A stretch of DNA of 16,238 nt from Anaerolineae bacterium. Its GTDB lineage: Bacteria > Chloroflexota > Anaerolineae > E26-bin7. The translations under genes and the position numbers were made by a program. Shown here piece by piece: positions 6,576 through 12,684 of this stretch (positions are counted from its first letter, which is position 1; every line of letters starts with the position of its first letter). The DNA lies in assembly GCA_029933115.1 (NCBI GenBank), contig JAOZOT010000023.1, forward strand, positions 3,351 to 19,588, in the 5' to 3' direction. The notes beneath the pieces are model-generated. The model was not told where the DNA came from, did no database searches, and worked only from the letters and a program-made list of their open reading frames with translations.

Positions 6576-9500
6576 AGAGCCGGACGCCCCCACCACCCGA
6601 AACCCGTAGTTCCTGATACGGTTGAGCGGGAGGTCCCCGAGGCGGACCGCGCAGCGAACGAGCCACTGATGGTTGCCGAAGCCGCCGCCGCGCCACACAC
6701 GGAGGGCATCCCCCTCAAGCTCTTGCAGGCTCTCCATCCGCTCCTCATAACCCTTATAGTTGTCCACCCATTTTGTGAGGCACCACTCCCACACGTTGCC
6801 GCTCATGTCCAGGCAGCCATAGGGCGAAGCTCCAGCCGGGAAGAGCCCCACCGCGCTGGTGGTGCCCAGGCCGGTGTCGGTCATGTTACAACGGGTGGCT
6901 ACTTCTTGGTCGGCGCCGGAGGGCAAGGTATGGCTCCAGGGATACAACTGGCCATCCGTGCCCCGCGCCGCTTTCTCCCACTCCGCTTCGGTGGGCAGCC
7001 GCACCTCGTACCGACCACTGCCGAAATCCCACACCTCTGCACTCCCGTCCTCCCCCTTGACTCTCAACTCGTAACCCGTAACTCGTAACTTTTCTGTTAA
7101 CCAGCGGCAGAAGGCCACCGCCTCGTACCAACTGACGCCCACGACGGGGTGATTGGGCAAATCGAATGCCCCGCCGTAGGTCCCTGGCCCGGTGACGTGG
7201 TTGCTCTCCCGCCACTGCCAGCCGGCCTCGGTCCAGTAGTCAGGATTGGCATAGCCCCCGTCCTGCACAAAGGCGGCGTACTGGGCGTTGGTGACCGGGT
7301 ATCTGCTGATGAAGTAATCGTAGGGCAGGGGCTGCTCGTGCTGGGGCATTTCATCTTCCCAGGCGTACGGGTCCTGCTTTTCGTCGCTGCCCATGACGAA
7401 CGGTCCGGCGGGCACATGGCACCACAGGATGTCAGGCAGGCCGGCCCCCACCCCCGCACGCGGGAGAGGGGAGAGGCCCACGCCGGGGCGGGGATCGCCC
7501 AGGCGGGCCAGAGTGTCGCCGGCGGCGGCGCGCTCGGCCACAGGCAGCGCGCCGGCCTCCAGCAGGGCGGCCAGCCAGTCGCGCACGTGGTTCAGCTCGG
7601 CCTGGAAGAGGCCCACGTCTTCCCCCTGGCGCCGCTTCTCTGCGATCTGCCGGGGCAGCCGCAGCTCTACCAGGGCCTGACCGGCCAGGGCCGCCGCCTG
7701 CCAGTCGGTAGCGGTGGGCCTGGCCACATCCTCGGGGTCGGCCGGGCAGAGGGCGTGGACCAGGGCCACGGCCAGGCCCAGGTGCTCCCGGGCCCGTCCC
7801 ACCTCCAGCAGGAACACTTCCCGCCACCACTCGACGTCGGCCCGCACCCGGCGGGCGGTCTCCTCCAGATAGTCGCCCATCGTCCCCAGGTGGCAGGCGG
7901 CCAGGTACTCCTGGAAGCTGCGATGAGGGAAGGTGTAGACCCGCTCGCCCCGCCACAGGAGCAGGCCGGCCCGGTCACGGATGTAGCGCAGGGCCGTCTG
8001 AAACCGTTCGTCGCTGCCCACGGCCGGTTTCAACACCTGTTCCAGCTCGCTTTCCTGGATGTTGGCCGTCCGCGGCCCCCGCTCGGGGCTCTGCCCCTGC
8101 CGCTCGTGGGCCTCGAAAGCCAGCCGATACAAGGTCCGCTTCAGTTGGTCCTTCTCGAGGCCCAGGGCGTCCAGCAGACCCACTTCCACCACCAGGTTGC
8201 CCTGGGGGTCGCGGGCCACCTTGCGCTGTTGCCAGTAGTCCAGCAGCAGGTCCACGCAGCGCTCGTAAAGGTCGGCCCGGTCCTCGGGCAGGGTGCCCTG
8301 GGAGGTGTGCAGGTCGGTCATCAGGGTCAGGAGCAGGGGGCGGGCGGCCAGTTCGGCCAGGTAGGGGCTGCGTTCCGGGTCCACGGCGGCCTTGAGCAGA
8401 GCAGCGCGGGCGGCGGCCACCTCGGAACTGAGTTGTTCCTGGGGAGCCACAGCCTCGTACCACCGGTCAATGAAACGTTCTACCTGGACAGGGCTGAAAG
8501 GAGCCAACGGGTAGGCCCGGAAATCCTCCAGCCAGCCTCGCGGGTCCTGGTAGGCGTAGGTGCGGCAGGTGACGAGGAAGCGACACCGGCGGGCCGTGCG
8601 GGCCAGGTCCTGGATGGCCTCACGCACCCGCTCGCGGCGATGGCCGGCCTCGGGCACCTCGTCCAGGCCGTCGAGGAGTAACAGGCCGCCTTCTTCCAGC
8701 AGGGTGGTGCGCAGGGCGGGGAAGAACTCGGCCAGGCCGTGCTTTCTCAGTTCGCCTTCGATGAACTCCCACAACATCCCGGCGTAGCCTTCGGCAGCGG
8801 TGGCCGGGACGGCCTGGGCGGCGAACTCGCGCAGGACGATGCGCACCGGCAACAACCAGCCCGGCGACCAGCCCTCCAGCCGCCTCAGCCACGGCTGGTC
8901 GGGTTCCAGTTCGGCCATGGCCAGGCACAGGGTCAGGTGGTTGACGAAGGTGGTCTTGCCGGAGCCGGGGTCGCCCAGCAGCACCGCCTTCGGGTGCTCC
9001 GCCAGGGCACGGAGGGCCGGCACACGCTGCGGTTCTTCGCGCTCGGCCAGCGCCAGCGGGTCAATGCGCCGCTTCTGTCCTTCGGCCCGCAAGGGCATGA
9101 TAGCCTCCAGGGGCACGTAGACCTGGCGCAGGGTGAGGCGCGGCCGCTCGGCGGGGGAAGCGTAGCGGGGGTGGAAGGCGCTGAGGGGCAGCAGGTTGCA
9201 CTCCTGGGCCAGCCAGTCGAGGTACAGCGCCCGCAGCGTGGCCGGTCTGGGGCGCCGGTCCAGCCGGTCCACAATCTCCCGCAGCAGGCCGACCTCGATC
9301 CAGGGGAAGCGGTCGGCCTGCCGCTCGACGGCCTCTTTGTAGGCGCGGGCGAAGGCGCGCATGGCCACGGCAAAGTTCAGCCCCTCGTAGGCCTCCGGCG
9401 CTTCGTCAACCGGGTAGACCTGCCGGAAGAGGGTCTCCAGGCGGGGGATGTCCAACGTGGCCTCGCTGCGGACGTCCACCAGCGCGGCCAGTTCCTCGGC

Positions 9501-9752
9501 TGTTTCAGGCAGACCCAGGAAGCGCTCCAGGAGAGCGGCGTAGCGCTCAGCCCGGTGGCGATCGGGCGGGTCCATGGCCTTCAGCGCGGCCGCCAGGCCG
9601 GCCTGGAAGGCGGTCTGCAACGCGGCTGCGCGTTGCGGGTCGCTCTGGATCAGCCGCTTCAGCCGGCCCGGTAACTCGTCAATGACCCGATCCAGGGCTT
9701 TGTTGGCCAGCTTGGCCGCCAGCGCAGTCAGAATTCCGGTCAATGGGTCCAT
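6558..9752 (-). CDS. NACHT NTPase fused to FGE-like domain, DGR target (1064 aa)
   Basis: NLR-like STAND NTPase. Residues 1-250 are mostly helical, with no recognised enzymatic effector. The NACHT core has Walker A GDPGSGKTT (Lys266) and Walker B LLLLDGLDEV (Asp361), followed by sensor and winged-helix-like regions (PHRSFQEYLAACHL is typical of the NACHT C-terminal helical part) and a helical stretch to about 750. Residues about 785-1057 form an FGE-sulfatase/SUMF1-like C-type-lectin fold (FVMGSDE, YPVTNAQYAAFV, RLPTEAEWEKAARG, DMSGNVWEW). The FGE cysteine pair of the RGGSF-x-C-x4-C region is absent (only Cys1034 remains), so the domain is probably a binding scaffold, not an oxidase. Residues 1017-1057 are the DGR variable repeat. 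The ATG at 9752 has an AAGGAG Shine-Dalgarno 4 nt upstream. The gene starts 49 bp after hutH and has its own candidate promoter. The linker before FGE (about 757-775) and an insert in the FGE domain look repeat-derived. Likely role: ligand-sensing conflict or signalling ATPase; the ligand is unknown. Confidence 0.93.
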   Translation of the reverse strand: MDPLTGILTALAAKLANKALDRVIDELPGRLKRLIQSDPQRAAALQTAFQAGLAAALKAMDPPDRHRAERYAALLERFLGLPETAEELAALVDVRSEATLDIPRLETLFRQVYPVDEAPEAYEGLNFAVAMRAFARAYKEAVERQADRFPWIEVGLLREIVDRLDRRPRPATLRALYLDWLAQECNLLPLSAFHPRYASPAERPRLTLRQVYVPLEAIMPLRAEGQKRRIDPLALAEREEPQRVPALRALAEHPKAVLLGDPGSGKTTFVNHLTLCLAMAELEPDQPWLRRLEGWSPGWLLPVRIVLREFAAQAVPATAAEGYAGMLWEFIEGELRKHGLAEFFPALRTTLLEEGGLLLLDGLDEVPEAGHRRERVREAIQDLARTARRCRFLVTCRTYAYQDPRGWLEDFRAYPLAPFSPVQVERFIDRWYEAVAPQEQLSSEVAAARAALLKAAVDPERSPYLAELAARPLLLTLMTDLHTSQGTLPEDRADLYERCVDLLLDYWQQRKVARDPQGNLVVEVGLLDALGLEKDQLKRTLYRLAFEAHERQGQSPERGPRTANIQESELEQVLKPAVGSDERFQTALRYIRDRAGLLLWRGERVYTFPHRSFQEYLAACHLGTMGDYLEETARRVRADVEWWREVFLLEVGRAREHLGLAVALVHALCPADPEDVARPTATDWQAAALAGQALVELRLPRQIAEKRRQGEDVGLFQAELNHVRDWLAALLEAGALPVAERAAAGDTLARLGDPRPGVGLSPLPRAGVGAGLPDILWCHVPAGPFVMGSDEKQDPYAWEDEMPQHEQPLPYDYFISRYPVTNAQYAAFVQDGGYANPDYWTEAGWQWRESNHVTGPGTYGGAFDLPNHPVVGVSWYEAVAFCRWLTEKLRVTGYELRVKGEDGSAEVWDFGSGRYEVRLPTEAEWEKAARGTDGQLYPWSHTLPSGADQEVATRCNMTDTGLGTTSAVGLFPAGASPYGCLDMSGNVWEWCLTKWVDNYKGYEERMESLQELEGDALRVWRGGGFGNHQWLVRCAVRLGDLPLNRIRNYGFRVVGASGSPGSGF
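6583..6702 (-). repeat. DGR variable repeat (VR) in the NACHT/FGE-like gene
   Basis: This copy encodes residues about 1017-1057. Compared with the template, twelve residues have changed: N1026G, N1028H, R1030W, N1031L, Y1036V, H1038L, R1039G, N1040D, N1041L, N1043L, N1046I and N1049Y (template residue first). These need 17 base changes: 16 replace a template adenine, and one is T to G (TAC to GTC at residue 1036). Three template Asn (1027, 1044, 1048) are kept. In DGR proteins with this fold the varied side chains form the solvent-exposed ligand site. The flanks (RVWRGGGF before, GFRVVGAS after) are constant, as in other FGE-like DGR targets. Both ends of the 120-bp identity are sharp. Confidence 0.93.
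7062..7090. repeat. Repeat-like insert inside the FGE-like domain
   Basis: CTCGTAAC, CCGTAA and CTCGTAAC follow one another. On the coding strand the GTTACGAGTTACGGG pattern translates as LRVTGYELRVKG, within the FGE-like domain before the RLPTEAEW motif. Such GTTACGAG/GTTACGGG arrays are common intergenic repeats. The reading frame stays open, so it looks like an in-frame repeat insertion in a surface loop. This is a pattern-based inference. Confidence 0.4.
7441..7477. repeat. Repeat-derived linker between NACHT region and FGE-like domain
   Basis: The coding strand reads CCTCTCCCCTCTCCCGCG followed by a G-rich run, giving the peptide LSPLPRAGVGAGLP. The CCCTCTCCC...GGGGGTGGGGG form is a widespread low-complexity intergenic repeat type, and peptides such as SPLPRAG are its usual translation. 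It sits at the domain boundary, where an insertion would be tolerated. Confidence 0.4.
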
Positions 9753-9776
9753 TTTTCTCCTTCTTTTTTCATTATG

Positions 9777-9805
9777 CCTATACCTTGCACACCACCCTCC
9801 GTCAA
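9777..9805 (-). promoter_or_regulatory. Candidate promoter of the DGR target gene
   Basis: Minus-strand TTGACG (9800-9805), 17-bp spacer, TATAGG (9777-9782), about 25 bp upstream of the ATG. The -35 box includes the hutH stop codon. The -35 matches 5/6 and the -10 matches 4/6. It would let the DGR target be expressed independently of hutH. Confidence 0.4.
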
Positions 9806-11370
9806 ACCTCCAACGCCTCTTCCACTACTCTCACCAATTCCCCGCTATCAATCAGCTTTCGCACAGCTTCGATGTGGGGATACATGATGGCGTCGTGTTC
9901 CAGGAAGGGCACACGTTGGCGGATCAGTTCGTAAGCTGGGGCAGTGCCCTGGCCCAGGCGGGCCTCAGAGCCCAGGACCTCCCGCCGGAAGTCAATGCCC
10001 TGAGCAGCGGCAAAAAGTTCGAGGGCCAGAATCCTCTCCACGTTGTCGGCTATCTGCTGGGCTTGGCGGGCGGCAGTGCAGCCCATGCTGACGTGGTCCT
10101 CGGTGTTGGCCGAGGTGGGGATGCTGTCCACGCTGGCCGGGTGGGCCAGCACCTTGTTCTCTGAAGCCAGGGCCGCAGCAGTGTACTGAGTCAGCATGAA
10201 ACCCGAGTTGAGTCCGCCGTGCTTGATAAGGAAGGCGGGCAGAGTCTCGCGGTTGGAGGCCTCGTCGGTCAATCGCGTGAGCCGGCGCTCGGAGATGTTG
10301 CCCAATTCGCTGAGGGCCATGCCCAGATAATCCATAGCGATAGCCACAATCTCACCGTGAAAGTTGCCGCCGGAGATAGAAACGGGGGTGCCGTCTTCCT
10401 CAAAGAAAATGAGAGGGTTGTCGGTGACGGAATTCAGCTCGATTTCCAGAACCCAGCGGGCGTAGAGGATGGCATCGCGCACCGCGCCGTGCACCTGGGG
10501 GATGCAGCGCAAGGTATAGGCATCCTGCACGTTGAGGGGATCGTAGGGGCGGAGGAAGGTGCTGTCCTTGATAAGGCGGCGTAGGTAGGCAGCGCAATCT
10601 ACCTGACGGGGATGAGGACGGACAGCGTGGATGCGTTCGTCGAAAGCCAGGGGGGTGCCGTGCAGGGCTTCCAGGCTCAGGCAGCCGGCGATGTCGGCTA
10701 CCTTGCTGAGATTCTCCGCCTGGTAGGTAGCCAGGGCACCCACGGCGCACATTACGGCCGTGCCGTTAGTCAGAGCCAGCCCCTCCTTGGCCGCCAGTTC
10801 GATAGTGGGAATACCCGCCCGCTTCATGGCCTCGCCACCGGGTAATCGCTCTCCCTGATAGATAGCCTCCCCCTCACCCAAAAGCACCAGGGATATATGA
10901 GCCAGGGGAGCCAGGTCACCGCTGGCCCCCAAGGAGCCCTGGCTGGGGACAATGGGGTGTACTCCTCGATTGATGAGCTCCAACAGGGTCTCCAGCAATT
11001 CCAGGCGCACCCCCGAATGGCCTTTGGCCAGGGTGTTGGCTCGGATCAGCATCATGGCCCGGGTAGTGGCCTGGTCGAAGGGCTCCCCCACCCCTACAGC
11101 GTGACTCATGATGATGTTGCGCTGCAATTGTGTCACCTGGTCAGGGGGAATGATCTTGTCCTTGAAAGCTCCGAAGCCGGTGGTGATGCCATAGATAACC
11201 TCCCCCCGGGCCACAAACTCTTCCACAGCCCGGCGGCTTCGGTTGACCCTTTCACGTGCCTCCGGCGCAAGCGTCACTTTCAGACTCTCGGGTTGGGACC
11301 AAGCCCGAGCTACTGCCACTACATCCTCAAGAGTCAGGTGACCGCCATCAATGGTCAGAGTATCTGTCAT
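9802..11370 (-). CDS. hutH: Histidine ammonia-lyase
   Basis: Cytoplasmic enzyme that removes ammonia from L-histidine to give trans-urocanate, the first step of histidine degradation. The MIO electrophile forms from Ala149-Ser150-Gly151 in GSLGASGDLAPLAH. Other family signatures are YGITTGFGAFKD, RNIIMSHAVGVGEP (the Ser-His pair typical of HAL rather than PAL), GNFHGE and NTEDHVSMG, which keeps the acidic residue typical of HAL. Length is 522 aa, close to the usual 500-515. The start is the ATG at 11370: GGGAGGAGAGG lies just upstream of it, whereas the in-frame ATG at 11394 would put this Shine-Dalgarno inside the gene. No hutU, hutI, hutG or hutC is nearby. It is co-directional with the DGR target and 49 bp upstream of it, but a functional link is not evident. 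A related aromatic amino acid ammonia-lyase activity is less likely. Confidence 0.92.
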   Translation of the reverse strand: MTDTLTIDGGHLTLEDVVAVARAWSQPESLKVTLAPEARERVNRSRRAVEEFVARGEVIYGITTGFGAFKDKIIPPDQVTQLQRNIIMSHAVGVGEPFDQATTRAMMLIRANTLAKGHSGVRLELLETLLELINRGVHPIVPSQGSLGASGDLAPLAHISLVLLGEGEAIYQGERLPGGEAMKRAGIPTIELAAKEGLALTNGTAVMCAVGALATYQAENLSKVADIAGCLSLEALHGTPLAFDERIHAVRPHPRQVDCAAYLRRLIKDSTFLRPYDPLNVQDAYTLRCIPQVHGAVRDAILYARWVLEIELNSVTDNPLIFFEEDGTPVSISGGNFHGEIVAIAMDYLGMALSELGNISERRLTRLTDEASNRETLPAFLIKHGGLNSGFMLTQYTAAALASENKVLAHPASVDSIPTSANTEDHVSMGCTAARQAQQIADNVERILALELFAAAQGIDFRREVLGSEARLGQGTAPAYELIRQRVPFLEHDAIMYPHIEAVRKLIDSGELVRVVEEALEV

Positions 11371-11636
11371 GCCTCTCCTCCCAAAACTAGACATCTTTCA
11401 TAAGCTCAATCCTTGGCAGATGAGTCAAACTAGCTCCGCCACCACTCGTCGACATTTGGAGCAGTGCCCCTCCCCCTGTTCGGCACGCTCTTCCTGCACA
11501 ATGGTAAGGGGCGGAGTGTGGGACTCCGCCCCCAGACGGACAACGGCTTATGGCGATGGATATGATTCAGCAATCTTCCACAAGGGAGCCTTCCGCAGAG
11601 AAGAGTGCGCACCGTAGCCGAGGAATTCGTGCAGTA
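11371..11636. other. Intergenic region with 10-bp stem-loop
   Basis: This 266-bp gap between the AIM24-family gene and hutH has no credible ORF. It holds a perfect hairpin, GGGGCGGAGT (11508-11517) with ACTCCGCCCC (11523-11532) and a 5-nt loop. No T-tract follows on either strand, so it is more likely a REP-like repeat or a weak transcriptional pause than a terminator. I found no convincing hutH promoter: a TTGACT lies upstream, but no -10 box is correctly spaced. Confidence 0.5.
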
Positions 11637-12317
11637 TTAACCCTTGGCCGGCAAATAACGGGCCAACTTGCCGGCCAAGTTGGAGAGAGGCAGACTCTGC
11701 AGCCAGATTTTGCCCGGTCCGGTCAGGGTGGCCAGGAATAGCCCCTCACCGCCGAAAAGGATATTCGTCACGCCTTTCACCCGGCTAATGTCGTACTTGA
11801 CGGTGGGCTCATACAAGGCGATGTGGCCGGGGTCCACCTTCATCACCTGGCCGGGGCGCAACTCATATTCTCGCACCTCGCCGGCCACTTCCAAAAAGAC
11901 CATGCCTGGTCCGGTGACTTTTTGTAAGACAAAGCCCTCGCCGCCGAAGAGCCCTGTCCCCAACTTCTTGCGGAAATGCATCTCCAACCGGACCGAATCC
12001 TCGGCACACATGAAAGCGTCCCTCTGGCAGATAAGGCTCTGGCCGGCTTCCAGGGTGAAAGGCAGGATCTTGCCTGGAGCTTCGGGGGTGAAGGTGATCA
12101 GGCCCGATGACCCCCGACAAGTATAAGTAGTCATGAACAGGGACTCCCCGGCCAGCTTGCGGCCTAAACCTTTCAACAACCCCCCTCGGGCACCGGTACT
12201 CATCTCGATGTCCCCCGACATCCAGGCCATGCCGCCCGATTCGGTGTAAACCGCTTCACCGCCGGTCAGTTTAACATCCAAGGTTTGCATGGTTGTGCCA
12301 TGGATCTCGTATTCCAT
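11637..12317 (-). CDS. AIM24/TIGR00266-family protein (226 aa)
   Basis: Member of the AIM24 (DUF124) family, a beta-rich, trimer-like fold found in many bacteria and, as AIM24, in yeast mitochondria. The biochemical role of the bacterial members is not established. Visible family features are GGEAVYTESGGMAWMSGDIEM at the N-terminus (conserved Gly/Met region), the glycine-rich FGGEGFVLQKVTGPGMVFLE, and its repeat FGGEGLFLATLTGPGKIWLQ, followed by a C-terminal amphipathic tail (LPLSNLAGKLARYLPAKG). Length fits the family (about 220-260 aa). No signal peptide or membrane segment is seen, so it is probably cytoplasmic. The ATG at 12317 is preceded by AAAGGGGTGGGG. A consensus-like promoter lies about 165 bp upstream, leaving a long leader. 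The neighbours give no clue to function. Confidence 0.88.
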   Translation of the reverse strand: MEYEIHGTTMQTLDVKLTGGEAVYTESGGMAWMSGDIEMSTGARGGLLKGLGRKLAGESLFMTTYTCRGSSGLITFTPEAPGKILPFTLEAGQSLICQRDAFMCAEDSVRLEMHFRKKLGTGLFGGEGFVLQKVTGPGMVFLEVAGEVREYELRPGQVMKVDPGHIALYEPTVKYDISRVKGVTNILFGGEGLFLATLTGPGKIWLQSLPLSNLAGKLARYLPAKG

Positions 12318-12489
12318 TTACCCCACCCCTTTCTCGCGCCAGGGGGCCCGGCATCCAGACCCACGATGCGCTTGCATCATTAGATATTAGATCAGCAGAT
12401 CACAGCTCGCTCCCGCCGGAGCGACAAATCCAGCAGCTTGGCAGGATCCTCCCTCCACGGGGCTCAGAGTGACAAGAGTAGCCAGGTAG
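12318..12489 (-). other. Long leader of the AIM24-family gene with repeat-like sequence
   Basis: About 165 nt separate the predicted transcription start from the ATG. It includes a hairpin (TCGCTCC 12407-12413 with GGAGCGA 12418-12424, 4-nt loop) and a stretch resembling the common interspersed GTCACTCTGAGC...GGAGGATC repeat. I see no match to a known riboswitch. A repeat insertion between promoter and gene would explain the length. Confidence 0.35.
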
Positions 12490-12518
12490 ATTGTACCATA
12501 ATATGCTACTTTGGTCAA
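12490..12518 (-). promoter_or_regulatory. Sigma-70-like promoter of the AIM24-family gene
   Basis: Minus strand: TTGACC (12513-12518), exactly 17 bp, TACAAT (12490-12495). Each box matches the consensus at 5/6. It is back-to-back with the lipoprotein promoter; the two -35 boxes are 40 bp apart, so one regulator could serve both. Confidence 0.65.
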
Positions 12519-12558
12519 TGAAAGCGATGCCATCCGCCATCATTATTATTGGGCCGAC

Positions 12559-12587
12559 TTGACAGGACGGCCAGTTGATGTTATCCT
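12559..12587 (+). promoter_or_regulatory. Sigma-70-like promoter of the lipoprotein gene
   Basis: TTGACA (12559-12564), 17-bp spacer, TATCCT (12582-12587), about 98 bp upstream of the start codon. The -35 is perfect and the -10 matches 4/6. Confidence 0.55.
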
Positions 12588-12684
12588 ATGGGTAAGCACT
12601 TGATTTTTCCTCTCCCATACCCTCGGGATGGAGCAACTTGTATAACCACGCTTGAACGCCGAGCTACCCCCAGGAGGAGGACTG

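Noticed and set aside
7149..9674. Long plus-strand open frames (7149-8681 and 8739-9674) opposite the NACHT gene
   Set aside because: Their translations are Gly/Gln/His/Val-rich with no motifs, and the opposite strand holds a complete gene with Walker A/B and FGE motifs. They are GC-driven shadows.
11395..11445. A hutH promoter with TTGACT as -35
   Set aside because: No acceptable -10 box at 16-18 bp; the nearest AT-rich hexamer is 19 bp away and a poor match.
11508..11532. Rho-independent terminator after the AIM24-family gene
   Set aside because: The stem is strong, but neither strand has a following T-tract, so it is listed only as a stem-loop.
12318..12489. Riboswitch or T-box leader ahead of the AIM24-family gene
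   Set aside because: No conserved core of any riboswitch class that I know was found; the sequence looks repeat-like and has only one simple hairpin.
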